A DNA stretch of 64,000 nucleotides from Phorcus lineatus (lineage: Eukaryota; Mollusca; Gastropoda; Trochida; Trochidae). The position numbers were made by a program, and so were the translations under genes. Within the stretch, counting starts at the first letter, position 1, and each line of letters opens with the position of its first letter. Under the pieces are notes generated by a model. The model saw nothing but the letters and a program-made list of their open reading frames with translations. It did no database searches and was not told where the DNA came from. Location of the stretch: NCBI GenBank assembly GCA_921293015.1, contig OV121097.1, forward strand, positions 17,111,924 through 17,175,923, written 5' to 3'. Below are positions 1-11,658 of this stretch, in pieces.

Positions 1-617
1 TATCAAAAAAACATTTTACCTTCCCTTCAATCCATTTAAAACTAGCTGTAATTTACTCCGTCCCGAAGTCCGCTGTTACATCTAGAGAATAACACATCTC
101 TTCCGTGTCGAGCAGGCGCGAACATCAGCCAATCAAAAATGAACTGTCCAAGATCTTCGAATCGCGGGTCAATGCGATTGTTTTGCCGTTCTTGAGCACT
201 TCGATTACAAAATCCGAAATGTTACCGATGAATCGCAGTGAATTGTGTCAAAACATATGATGACAGCAATAATTCTGTGCAGATATGGTTGACGGAATAT
301 TTGTGTGTTGTTTATTTTTATTGATTTGTTGAAAGTAAATAAACAATTTAGGTCAAACAATCACTAAATATGTTTTACAGGATATATATTGATAAACGTA
401 GGGTAAACGTCTGTGTGTGACAATTACCAAGATGCAAAAGAAACTCGTCTTTGATTGGTTGAAAGCTAACTTCCTGCTCTCCTTTCACTGGTCGGTTCAA
501 AATTCGTCAAAGGTCAGATGAACATGACCTCAAGGAGTAAATTTCTAGATGTTTTGACGAATCATTACATCTAATTTTAAGTAGTTTGCCTTCCCTTTGA
601 CGTTTTACATTTTGCAG
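1..617. other. Upstream flank or intron, nothing recognised
   Basis: No ORF, RNA gene or repeat could be supported here. The stretch ends in the pyrimidine-rich acceptor before the exon at 618. The missing first exon(s) of the three-finger gene (signal peptide and first part of domain 1) should lie upstream of the window, because no exon with the expected CxxC pattern is visible here. Confidence 0.5.
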
Positions 618-3600
618 GTGGGATGTTATGTCCAATACAATACACAATTTGACGGTTCGGAGTTGGTGAACGCCAGGTGCATATCAGACGATGTGAGTTT
701 CCAAAGCATTTTTCTATCACAACTTTGCACCGTCCTTGTCCATGAGTGGCATAAATGAAAAATCATAGAAGTTCTTGAAGTTCTTCCTTTGAGTCGCAAA
801 AACTTTCAGTATTGAACTCAAATATCTCGTAAAGCTTGCAAGAAGGACAATTTCTAACTGAGAAATTTCCTTATACGAGTATATTCCTTTTTATTAACTT
901 GTAACACCTTTTATAAGTACAAATAATTGAAAAGCTTATCGCGACCGAATATACTCGACGAAATAATTATGGATCACATTGATTTCAAATGAAAAAGGAC
1001 CCTTTTATATAGTACTAGGGTAAGGTTTATAGGCATAAATTTCTTTTAACCCTAAACAGTAGATACAAACTGGTTTCGGTACCGTTTGCAATACAGACTT
1101 TTACCAGTTTTGCCAATGCTTCTGAACAATACTCTGGAAGTGTCAAAAAGTAAAAAATCTTTTTCGATAGTGACCGTTGTTAAACACTTTACGAAATGAT
1201 CCTCAGTTCCAAACTTGCACTTTTGGGCATTGAGGACGATATTGATTCAGATATTCATATTCGACCCATCGACACGTTTTTTCGCAAGCAAATACTTGAG
1301 GATTTTTTAATATTGTAAAACTTGTACGATATATTTATCTTTTGTGACATGTTAGAGTTAGGAATCGTCTTATTGTTCGGACCTGAAATAGAGATTCCGA
1401 TAGAGTCTATTGATAAAGAAGAAATTGATTGAAATCACTTACTCCATGGAAGTTTATCATCATAACACACCAGGCACTTATCAGGATAAATGCTGATTCC
1501 TCTCAAATCTCCATAAAATAAGAGAGAACCTGTCATTCGTAACTCATATCTGCCTTTCTGAAATGAGTTCTTCTCAGTACGGGTCGTGTCAGCTGGTTTA
1601 GTTGTGACCTGTAACCTTTCAAGAGTTCAGACATGCAGACAACCGCTGAAACATTTAATCGTTACGATAACTTTGAATCCTCGTCGCTGATTGGCTGGAG
1701 TGCAAAGATGACCTGACACTTTGGAGCCAACTGAGATACACACTCAGTGACGTTCTAGTGATAGTTTCAAGCTGGAATGAGATATACTTCTTGAAAATTT
1801 CAATATCCTCCGTTAGTTCAAGACCCGGCGCTTATAGATGTCACACGTTACCACCCAGACGCCAATTATCTGTAATGCTTTAAACTTGTAGACCTGCAAT
1901 GACATCTTCTTCGACGGCTCGGTATTCAAATCTTGGCTCGGAACCAAAGCGCGCAGTGGATGTTGTCGTACCGATTTCTGTACACCCACTTTTCCAGTAG
2001 TACAGAAGAAAAGTAAGACTTTCCTTAGTGCTGCACTAAATCATTGGGGTGAAATATTTTTAAATATACCTGACCTTAACTTTTAAATTAAGGAGAAAAT
2101 TCAATTTAAAAACACGGTGAACTTAATTATATAATGTAGAGATGGTATACACAGTTATTTTTTGTGATAGACATAAGAACACCCAATTTCAAAGTTTATA
2201 TAATTCAGAATTGATACACTTCATAGTTTATATCATTTAGAATTGATACACTTCACAGTTTATATAATTCAGTCTTAATACACTCCACAGTTTATATGAT
2301 TTGGACTTATACACTTTACAGTTTATATAATTAATACATGATACTTTTTACAGTTTATATAATTTAGAATGGATACACTTCACAGTTTATATAATTTATA
2401 ATTGATACACTTCATAGTTTATATAATTTATAATCAATACGGTTCATAGTTTATATAATTTATAATTGATACGGTTCATAGTTTATAGAATTCAGAATTG
2501 ATACACTTTACAGTGTATAAAATTTAGAATTGATATTTAGGAGTGGATATTTTTAAGTGATATTATCCTTGAAAGACTCTTGTCTTGGTCAAAATAACTG
2601 ACGAAAATACCTCTACTGATATGCACAGGCAATAATACTTGAATATAACCCTTTTCTATCGTCTATTTGAAGTCATCACCATTGATAAACTAGCAACGTG
2701 GCACGAAACAATTAAATGGGGCAATCACATTTTGCATGAAAGAAATATCCTCCTGAATTGGTTGGACAAAGTTAACTCTTTGGGCAAAGGCTCTCACACA
2801 GAAAACGACGTCGAATTAAGACACTTCTAGAGTACCTACTGAAGATAAAAATGGAATAAGAAGTGAGTTAATGTGTAACTTATTTTTTCTTTTAAACCTA
2901 GAAAATAGTGACTTACAATAATAATATCGTGTGAAATCGTCAGTCGCTTGGACGGGTCATGAAATCCGATTACTAGCAATATTACAAATTTGATGTAATA
3001 CTGTCACTAATTACTACTGGCTACAATTAACCAACTTGATAATACCTCCGGATTTTGTTATGAATGTGTAATTGATAATGTTATTTTTTCTGTCTGTAGA
3101 AACGACGTGCCGCGTGTGCCAGGGTGAGGATGACATCAACAACTGTAAAGTTCAACAGTGTTCCAGTAAGCAGGTTAGTTTTCAACATTGTCGCTTATAC
3201 ACTAAATCTCTACTTGTATTCACACATATATATACTGTTCAACTTTTGCTAAGGACCAACTAAACAGGATGATTTCAATTTTTATATGAAAATATTAATG
3301 GTCATGCACGATGACCACAGACAGTCATTTATTGATGTCTGAATCAGTTATGCACACAGTGGAAAGCACCTACTTCAGGAAATGTTAGGTACGGGTTCTC
3401 ATTGCCATCTGTATGGTAAGGCTTTTGCTACGTGTCCGTACAAGTTTGCAACACACCTGAACTTTCATTTAGCCGAAATGGTGAATCCACGACGTCGTAC
3501 GCGACATGTTACCTCTGAAGAATTGTCTGTAGAAATGCAGCCGATGTTGCAAAGACTTGCGATACAACGTGAAGTTGATGAAGAACTTAAAGAAATTGAT

Positions 3601-6600
3601 AACGAACGGTATCGCCAACAGGGCTTGGAATCGTTTCCAAATGGAACTTTTGACAGACGACATGGTAGGGGTCGCGAAAGTTAAACAACCCCTTGTGACT
3701 GTTGTTCTTGAACTGCAAGATCAGCTATACAACACCAGAAATACCTCCCAGCTGAGATCTGATCTACATACCGCGCATGGGATCAACGTTTCTACATAAA
3801 CCTGTTCATAGACGACTGCATTAGAAAAATGTGCATGCAAGACGACCTTAGAAACCCTTTAACACCTGCTCTCCGTGTTGCACGCCGAGAGTGCATTGCT
3901 GAGTATTTCGATTGGACAGCTGATGACTAGAGGCCTGAGTTTTCACTGATGAGTCTAAATTCTATCTCGACTTGAGTGATAGACGAGAGTATGGAGAATA
4001 CACTAGCAACGTCTCGCAGATGTTTTACTGATCAAGACATGGAGGTGGTTCTGTTATACAATGGAACGGAAGGGATTGATAAACTGATTTGCATGTTCGT
4101 GGGATTTGTACCAAGACTGGTATTCGTTACAAGATCTCTCAAACCTTGCTTGACGACAATATCCGTCCATATCGATGAAGGGTGGTGGAACAGTACTTTC
4201 AAATTGAAAAACAAATTAGAGGATGGAGTGGCCTGTTCGTTTACCAGATCTTGATCCAATAGAACATGTATGGAACATTTATGTTTATGCAAGCACCAAA
4301 CAGGAATTCGGTAGAGCCTTCGAGGAGGAATTGAACCGTCTCAAACAGCAGAAGAATTAGCCTCATTGGCAGCACGAGAAGACGATGCCAGGCTCATAAA
4401 CATATTATTAACACGTTATTGACTTGGTTATCGTCGCTTTTGGCCTTTTTTTTTATAATTTTGTAAAATGAATTTCATTGATGGTTTATTCAGGTGTAAT
4501 AACAGCAAACTGTCTCTGAATAGTGTAATGCATCTTTCTTTAGATTTTCAAATGAGTCTTGGTCAAAATATGAACATGTTTTGTACATTTCGAATAATAA
4601 TATTAATAATACATTCAATGGTTTAGCAAATGTTTAACGCTTTAGAATATAGCTTGTAATTACTACTACTTATATATTACTTATTATGGTGGTAGAAAAT
4701 TGAAAAAAGTTGCCACTGAACCACCTTGTTATATTTTCATGAAATTTTTTTTTTTCAAGAATTTAGCATTATTTTACCAATACAACCTACTAAACTCATT
4801 AAAGCTGACGCTCTAAAATGTATATTTGATTAATTGACTTTGATATAAAGGTTATCCTGCTACGTCAGCGAATTTGTAGTTAACGTTAAATGACTTTAAC
4901 TTGCGAAATCAAAGCAGTACCCGAGTCGTAGGAGAGTCTAGCTCTAGATAGTCTGCTTTAATGTCAAAGTATAACCGAATAGAAAGTTGTTTTTCTGGTC
5001 ATAAAAAATAACCTGTATTTCGATACTGCAACTTCCTTGTTACTGAAAAAGACAACATCTTAAATTTTCGGATAATTGTTTTTCTTTAATCACATAGAAT
5101 TAAATTCAAGACATGAAGTCTGTGGCTTTAATTATCTAGGTTTACAAACGTTTTTTCAATAATCAGATTGCATAGATTTGCTACACTGGTTCGTAAACGT
5201 CGGCATTTCAATATCAATGTAGTTGAACCCCTTGGGCGTGCTACATTTTTTTCATGAAATCTAGCAAATAATTTTTTTTTTATATAATATATCAAATACG
5301 TAACTCAAATGTTGATAATAGGTTTCTTTAAACGTTTTCCATTGTCTGCTTTTGGTTTCTTATCCGACTTCGAGAAAAGTGAATAAAACTGACAGGTTTT
5401 GTTGTTAAGACCCGGTAAATAAACCTCTTGGAACAGGGCTTACGTGGAAAGCTCCTACTTGTATGTGTTTTATATATAGTAGCCTCTTTTGGAAGAGAAC
5501 TTGAATGGCCTCTGTATAGGCACTTAAATTTGCCCTGATAGTATAGTACGCTTGTTTATGTAATATCCTTTATCTTCTGAGGTAGGAAATATATTGTTCA
5601 GAGAAGCTCTCAGTTTTTTCTTTTCAGAACACATGTTTCATGCAGATGAACAGAGACAGTTACGGAAAAGTGTCCCTCTTTTCTCGCTGTGTTGAGGATG
5701 CGGTGAGTATTCATTGATATCGAAATTTTTGTTTTTCATTTTCATCACTTTTTTTATGATATCAGGGTTTTCTTCACTTCGAAATTAATAGAGAAATTGC
5801 CTAGTATATGAATTTCATCCTCTAAGTTTCTTTTCAAAAAGTAATAACCCGTATGTGAAATGGGTTTTATTCCAAATTACTTTGCAATTTTTATCTCTGA
5901 CAAACACATCATCTTAGCCCACGATTGCCATTTACGTGAAACCTGCGAGTATCGGCTGGAACTAGCGAACCATGGGTTGTACTGCGCTGAAACTCAGTGT
6001 AGCATTGCACCCAAACCTGACTGCGTGTAGAACAGTTCTCTACTGCAGACAAAGTTGCCGAGCCCCTGGCGGGATTCGAACCACGGACCTCTTGATCCGA
6101 AGCCGAACGCGCTAACCACTGCGATATCCCACCCCCTCAAACATATCAACCTTCGTTCTTGCAAATAACGTTTATTAAAGCTTCTCTCAGCTCGTATATA
6201 ATTGGGCGAGAGGAGGTTTGAGGTATCAACTCCACAGTTATATAACTCCCTCCCATGTGAAATAAGAAGTTCCCGCGATATTATTTGCAAATGCCATCAT
6301 CAACAAAATCAATGGTTTTCCAGTTTTATGAACATTCCCATTAACACGTCAGTGTCTGAAAGTAATGACTGTCTATGTGATAAAGTCCGTTCCAGTTTTC
6401 TGTTATTCCAAAATGTCTGTTCTGCCATAGCATGTCTCATCCTCATATTAAATTATCGACAAGGAAACCATGAGGTTGTTCTTAACTTGTCTATGTATAT
6501 AGCAAACAACAAGGTTTTTTGACACCAGTTATTCAAACCGACGATGTTTAAGGAATGAAAGGTGGTCTGTTTCCTGTCCTGGGCCTAGATTTTCGAAGCT

Positions 6601-8350
6601 CTCTTAGCACTAAGATAGTCGTTAGTACCATACATTAACATTGGCTTATGACTATCTTACCATAAAGAGAGCTTAGAAAATCTAGGCCCCGGTGTTAGTG
6701 TTTTCTATGTCATGGTTAATCTTAGAAGTTGTTTGAAAGTTAATTTCTCCATGGATTTTAATACTTTTGAAATATATATGAAAAACCAAAGATATCGTAA
6801 ATGAATGCAAAAGTCTAGATTGTTTTGAATTCATAACCCTAGGTCCTTGACCTTGTGACTAACGACTCATTTCCTTCAGGTGTGTCCGCTAGGAGAAAAG
6901 TTGATGACGTCAGACCACTTCCAAACTGATATCTGCGAAGCTTGTTGCCATGGCGACGATTGTAATAAGGATTTATGTCAAAGTAAGTAATTTCAAACGA
7001 ACATGAAGTGGGTTCATATGCTTCAAGGTGCTAAATAGTTTGCTGTTACTGAAGACCAAACATTTGTCGTTTGAAGAAAAACAAAAATGATTTTGACAGT
7101 TTGAACGTGTTTTTTTATTTCTAAACACTTAAGACGTCATGCTTACGCATTTGAATATTGGCTTTGACCAAGACTTAAGAACAAGTTCGAGTAATAAGGC
7201 ATATTTAGAAATGATCTATTGAATTTAAAAAAACACGAAAAGACGCCTATGATGATTTTACATTGATAAAATACATTCTTGGATATTCATGACTATAAAG
7301 GTTTTTATCATTGTGGCAATTTACACTATTTTTATATATATATAAGATTTTTTACCAATGCATTTTAGAATTCTACAGTGTGCATGTATTGCAAAAAAAC
7401 TTTCTAGTAATAACTGCTTAGTTGTAAAGAAAAATTAATCTCTATTAGATATTTAGGTATATAGGTTAAGGCCTAGAAAGTGGGTCCACTTATACCTAAT
7501 CCATATGACCTTTTTGTCAATTAAGTGTGCAAAGTTTAGTAAGATTGATAGATTGTTTTGCTACGTTCACTTGATATGCCTTCTTTGGCATCGTGATTGA
7601 GTTACATTTTTATATTGTCGTAACTCCAAGAATCCTTTTTTATTGTTTTATTGCGAATTTATCCTGAATAGGCTGTCGTTATGTACAAACACGCACGTCA
7701 TGAGACCCATATCTTTAAAACCAAAGAACATAAGCTTGTCATAAAATGAAAATTAATCTTTGGAATGCGATGTTGTAGGGGTATATTAATCTGCGAAGTT
7801 CTTTCAATCCACTGATAACCTTCGTTTAATCTCGCTCTTATCGCTACCGGCTCATAGATATTTCAGTATTACTGCGACTATCAACACTCTGATCCGGGTA
7901 CTGCCGATTATGTTCGATTCAAAGTCATTTCATTGGCTGATCATTTATTGGAAATCCAGGTTAGCGTATCAGGGCTTTATACGAGCTTCCCGGATAGTTA
8001 AACCGGATGGGAAAGCATAGCGGAGAAAGATTTTTCAAGTAACTGATGTCATATTTATTTGTTGACGACATGTTTTTGATCTAGAAATAGTATACTGAAC
8101 ATATGCATGATGACATTAGTGGCGTGAAATCAAATCTCCATCATGCTACGTCTAATGGAAGATGCCCGATTTGAATAAAAACAAGCTAATATTTGCATTC
8201 TCTCACATTTGTCATTAAAGGCACTAGTGTTTACTTTGCTGCGTATCCGATCTTTATACTACCGTTCTAATTTTGTTGATATTCAATATTACAGGTGCAT
8301 TTCCCGCCTATTCAGTTAAGGGAAGTTTCGTCAACCCGCTTTTAGGTTAA
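618..8350 (+). CDS. Secreted protein with two Ly6/uPAR-like three-finger domains (3' part, six exons)
   Basis: Exons read by hand are 618-692, 1892-2012, 3100-3173, 5628-5702, 6880-6982 and 8295-8350 (stop 8348-8350). They give 167 residues in one frame. Each has AG before it and GT after it (GTGAG, GTAAG, GTTAG, GTGAG, GTAAG). Domain 1 keeps only its second and third exons. Domain 2 is complete: it opens TTCRVCQ, continues CKVQQC, TCFMQM and SRCVED, and closes CEACCHGDDCN. Domain 1 closes SGCCRTDFC. CCxxDxC(N) is the usual end of the Ly6/uPAR three-finger fold, with disulfides holding three beta loops. The middle exons are both 75 bp and phase 0 at each end, and both third exons end in phase 1, so the domains arose by duplication of a three-exon cassette. 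The tail after the last Cys is short and not hydrophobic, suggesting secretion rather than a GPI anchor. Ly6 proteins often bind receptors, including nicotinic ones, but the ligand here is unknown. The start is outside the window. Confidence 0.8.
2195..2540. repeat. Minisatellite, unit about 32 bp, about 11 copies
   Basis: Diverged tandem copies of a 32-bp unit built on gtttatataattcagaatt followed by gatacacttcaca. Successive units begin near 2195, 2227, 2259, 2291, 2323, 2354, 2386, 2418, 2450, 2482 and 2513. It lies in the intron between exons 1892-2012 and 3100-3173. Units differ at several positions, so the array is old. Confidence 0.85.
3479..4420 (+). mobile_element. Tc1/mariner (IS630 superfamily) transposase relic
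   Basis: The three frames together show the end of a DDE/D transposase, broken by many stops and shifts. Around 3880-3960 there are matches to the stretch before the first catalytic Asp (RVARREC, then an FTDES-like block followed by YLDLSDRRE). At 4150-4180 there is LLDDNIRPYR, the second Asp region. At 4235-4275 there is a block close to SPDLNPIEHVWN, with the third acidic residue nearby. It sits in the intron between exons 3100-3173 and 5628-5702 of the three-finger gene, on the same strand. Terminal repeats were not found. It cannot be active. Confidence 0.8.
5945..6136 (-). mobile_element. tRNA-derived SINE, copy 1
   Basis: On the minus strand, 6132 down to about 6065 reads as a tRNA head: gtgggatatcgcagtggtta carries an A box, and ggttcgaatcccgcc a B box. 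The body runs on to about 5945 and includes ctactgcagacaaag-type sequence and actcagtgtagcattg (plus-strand reading). The same head and body occur at 40075-40254, so this is a dispersed family. It lies in the intron between exons 5628-5702 and 6880-6982. The head lacks a foldable acceptor stem, so it is not a tRNA gene. Confidence 0.8.
6581..6689. repeat. Palindromic MITE-like element, 109 bp
   Basis: The left end gggcctagattttcgaagct is answered by gcttagaaaatctaggcccc at the right end. Inside these, ctcttagcactaagatagtc pairs with gactatcttaccataaagag. The arms are about 48 bp with a few mismatches. It is in an intron of the three-finger gene. No protein-coding capacity. Confidence 0.8.
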
Positions 8351-8410
8351 ATGTAAGTATGTAACTCTAAAACTTTAACATATGGACACATTTAACTTAA
8401 TTTATCATAC

Positions 8411-8416
8411 AATAAA
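8411..8416 (+). terminator. Poly(A) signal of the three-finger gene
   Basis: AATAAA lies 61 nt after the stop codon at 8350, a normal distance for a short 3' UTR. It supports 8295-8350 as the real terminal exon. Confidence 0.7.
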
Positions 8417-8879
8417 GTCCGAAAAAGATTTCGGCTTTGGCCGTTATCTACTCAAGAACTGCTGAATTTGTAGGAGAGGTATCTTTCACCCCAGTTCGTA
8501 AGGTTTTTTTTACAGGTATATTTCATAACACATATAAAATAATTCAGCTGAATACCAAATAAGACACAAACATTTTCTGAAGAGTAATTTTGTTACAGTG
8601 ACCAAATGCCTTTAACTTGTTCAGCGACAATCAACTTGGGTGTGGCAGGGTGTCTCGTATCAAGGTTTTCTTTGAATTCACTCCGCAAAACTTTAAATGT
8701 TCGTTAACTCAAATTCTGGTGAGATCATCGTTTTTGAATGGAAAGTACGATTTGTAAATATCACTGTCTAATTTCCCGAAACTGAAGTCATGACAGAGGT
8801 GTCCAATCTCAAAAAGGGCCTTGATAAGATGTTTATTGATAATTGTTTGATGATGACATACATGTATAAGTCTGAGGAC

Positions 8880-9250
8880 AAATAATAAGAAAAATAGAGC
8901 ACCTGGAAAAAAGTATTGCAACACAAACTTTTTTCATGATTACATCATATGTTCAACTTTATATCAGAACACATGGTGGTTTTAAAGTAATAATCAGAGT
9001 ACATCAGACAAATGCATTTCCGAAACAGAATGATGGTAACGGTTCCATAGACATCTCCGCATCTTCTTTTGTAACAGGGGGGACATTTTGCGGCAACCCT
9101 TTGTGTTCAAATTGTCTTTCGTTCTTGTTTGTGTTGCTACAGTCATTTCTGTAAGTGACAAAATGTCGATACACGCCTCTGTTAATAGAACGTTGCTGTA
9201 ACACCAAAACTGTTTCGATTATGAAATTTGGATGTTTTGCAAATGAGTAT
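8880..9250. repeat. Dispersed repeat of unknown class (second copy 12468-12838)
   Basis: The stretch from aaatgcatttccgaaacaga through ccgcatcttcttttgtaaca to gtaacaccaaaactgtttcg is recognisably similar to 27860-28140 in the receptor gene's first intron. It is preceded by ggaaaaaagtattgcaacac, a sequence of the kind found near the ends of Tc1-like elements. No transposase motif could be read. Confidence 0.5.
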
Positions 9251-10174
9251 AAATATCTATATAAATATATTTAGGTGTTATTATACTTTCCAGGTGTATA
9301 GATAAGCTATATTAGTCTATACTCGCTCTAGTGAACCACTTCACACCAAGGTCTGCGTGTACTGCGCCCTTATGAAATACTTTAAACTCCATAAATGGTG
9401 TCATTTGAAGAGAAGTACTAGTTGTTCCTCAAAATTAAAATCTTGTGCCGAAAATGCTTGACAACATATACTACATGTATGTGTCGCTTTAAATGTAAAT
9501 TAATGACAAAAGTCAAGAAACAATAACTGCCAAATACACCAGTGTTGTTTCGAACAATGTGTAAAAGATGAATTTAATATTTTGGTTGTTTGACCATTTC
9601 AGATAGTTTTCCCTCAATAATCAAGATCCTGAAATATGATGAAGTTTGTTAACCAATGTTAATCTTATTTATTCTGAAAAAAGCCATCAAACTTGTTCAA
9701 ACGTGATCCTGAACCAAATTCACGTGGAGACAGAGGGGTAATCAGGTACATGTATATATCAACCCTCATAGAGCAAACTGGGACACTGTCCTAATAATAC
9801 TTCATTTCTTATGGTTGACAAAAACAAGTTACATTTTGGTAAGTATAAACTGTTTTGCAGTATAACACAAACCAACGCAACTTAAATTAGATTTGTATAC
9901 AATTCTATTACTTGTTTTCTAAGTTAGGTATCCAATACACTTATTTATTTGTGTTTTGCTTTTCTTGTCACAGAATCTTATTTTGAAATTGACCATGATT
10001 GTCTTATTTTTCAGAATAAAGAAACTGCACCCAAGCTTCAATATTATCTTCATCTAAAATCAAACGTCAGAAAAAATCTTTTCAACAACGATTTCTGAAG
10101 ACTTTGAATTATATGATTAACAGTCGAATAGCATATACAGTGGAATAAACCAGCTGTCAGTCTACATGAGTGAG

Positions 10175-10563
10175 GTCATGTTAAGGCGCGTTCACACGAT
10201 GCAATCTGTGGCATACAACACGTTGCATGCCACAGATTGTATAAATGATGTTGCATGAAATTTGCTGTTCACACGTTACAACAGTTGCATACAATTTGTT
10301 ATCTCGTGAGACTTTGTATGTACTTGCACGTGAGTCGTTACCTAGTAACTGATTGTTCCAAGGTAGCAATGGCGTTATTTAGCAGCGATAGCGAAGATGA
10401 GTTACTAGAACTTGCTGCAATCGGCTTACTTGCAGACTTGAAACAAGAAAAAAAAGAAAGATCTTGTTGGGTTAGACCGTGGATCGCGATGAGAGGGGAA
10501 ATGGGGGCTTATCGTGCGTATACTTTTACTGTCACTAAGTTGAATGAAAAGTATCATTATTAA
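10175..10563 (+). mobile_element. PIF/Harbinger fragment, N-terminus of HARBI1-like nuclease (second copy 13763-14151)
   Basis: The ORF opens at ATG 10370 with an acidic stretch (SSDSEDELLELAA) and then CWVRPWIAMRGEMGAYRAY. This matches the W-RPW-R-GAY block at the start of Harbinger nucleases. It stops after about 64 residues at 10563, before any DDE residue. The upstream flank aaggcgcgttcacacgatgc follows TTA, as Harbinger ends do, and a 13-bp hairpin occurs at 10202-10239. No matching right end was found, so this is a truncated relic copied by the tandem duplication. Confidence 0.65.
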
Positions 10564-10889
10564 AAAATGAAGTTGAAATTAAAGCAATGGTTTGACGCAC
10601 CGAAATATCTAATGACGTCACACCGTTGCCGATGAAATTTGTCAGCTCAAATTGAAAGTGTCAAGAATAGCATCATATATATTAAATGTCGGAGATAGAA
10701 AGTTAGACTCTTGAAAAAGTAAAGTTTCTAGCTTTATCGATGAGATAAACATGGTAATTATATAAAGACCATTATCCTCTTTTAATATATACCCTTGAAA
10801 AAACTCTACCTGTTCAAGTCCTACCATAGTATCTGTTAAATTGTTTTCCCGATCGAATGAGTTGCATTCAGTGTGGTTTGACCCACGTC

Positions 10890-11600
10890 TACCATAGTTT
10901 TATTTCAGAAGCCTACACCATTCACATTTGTTCTTATAACCAAATGAGAAACACAGATCCTCTAAAGGCATTGCAAGCTTTTATGGCTCAAATTAGCTAT
11001 TTTAAGGCATATGAGGACATAGGCATTGACTGTATAACTTTCCATCTAATCATTCTTTACAATTGACAATGATAATATTAAGACCTTTGCAGTCGACTTA
11101 GAGATATAAAAAGTATATGGTTAGCTTTGCACAAAACTAAAAACATTTGGACAGTTGAAACGGCTGAACTAGTAATTGGTGCAGCTTTCGAATTAATCTA
11201 AAAACTAATTGTGAAAAGAGGAGGGAAAATAGTTATTCAAGCAATCTTGTAAATTAACTGATTTAATGACCAAGTATTAGCATTGTTGTTAGATTAAACA
11301 AAGTGGCTGCCGTTTTCGCTTTTCTGGTTGTAAGCAAAATTTAGATACTTCCGATATCGTAATTCATGCGGATTTAATGCAACGTTGCATTTAATATACT
11401 TCCGGTCAAATTTATAACCTTAATGCGTACATATTTGCTAAAAGGTTTACAAGATAGATTACCTGCATGTGTATCGTTAGTCATATCATGAGATTTGCGT
11501 TTACGAAATATTTGTGTGCGGATCCTATTAGATGCGCAAAAGAAGCGCCACAAAATTTCAACAGAGTCACCACAAACTACTGCTTGAAGATAACGACCGT
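10890..11600. repeat. Dispersed repeat of unknown class (second copy 14478-15188)
   Basis: About 700 bp here align with the reverse complement of 41150-41790. Shared blocks include ggctgccgtttycgcttttc, gatatcgtarttcatgcgga and gtttacgaaatatt. Frames are full of stops. The class could not be identified. Confidence 0.7.
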
Positions 11601-11658
11601 TTCAATTAGCATAAATGTCACGAGGACTACACAATCTCATTCATCAGGGTTTGCTATC

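Larger units (their letters stand above)
8069..11658. repeat. Tandem duplication, unit 1 (3.59 kb)
   Basis: The unit starts at catgtttttgatctagaaat and ends at gggtttgctatc. Unit 2 follows directly at 11659. The offset is 3589 bp before the T-run near 8507 (8 T here, 7 in unit 2) and 3588 bp after it. I saw only about seven differences over the whole length. The unit contains the last exon of the three-finger gene, a Harbinger N-terminal fragment and older dispersed repeats. Confidence 0.97.

Noticed and set aside
2195-2540. CRISPR-like array
   Set aside because: The whole unit repeats without unique spacers and the genome is eukaryotic; it is a minisatellite.
6062-6132. A tRNA gene on the minus strand
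   Set aside because: A and B boxes are present but the acceptor stem does not pair and a conserved non-tRNA body follows, as in the second copy at 40075, so it is a SINE.
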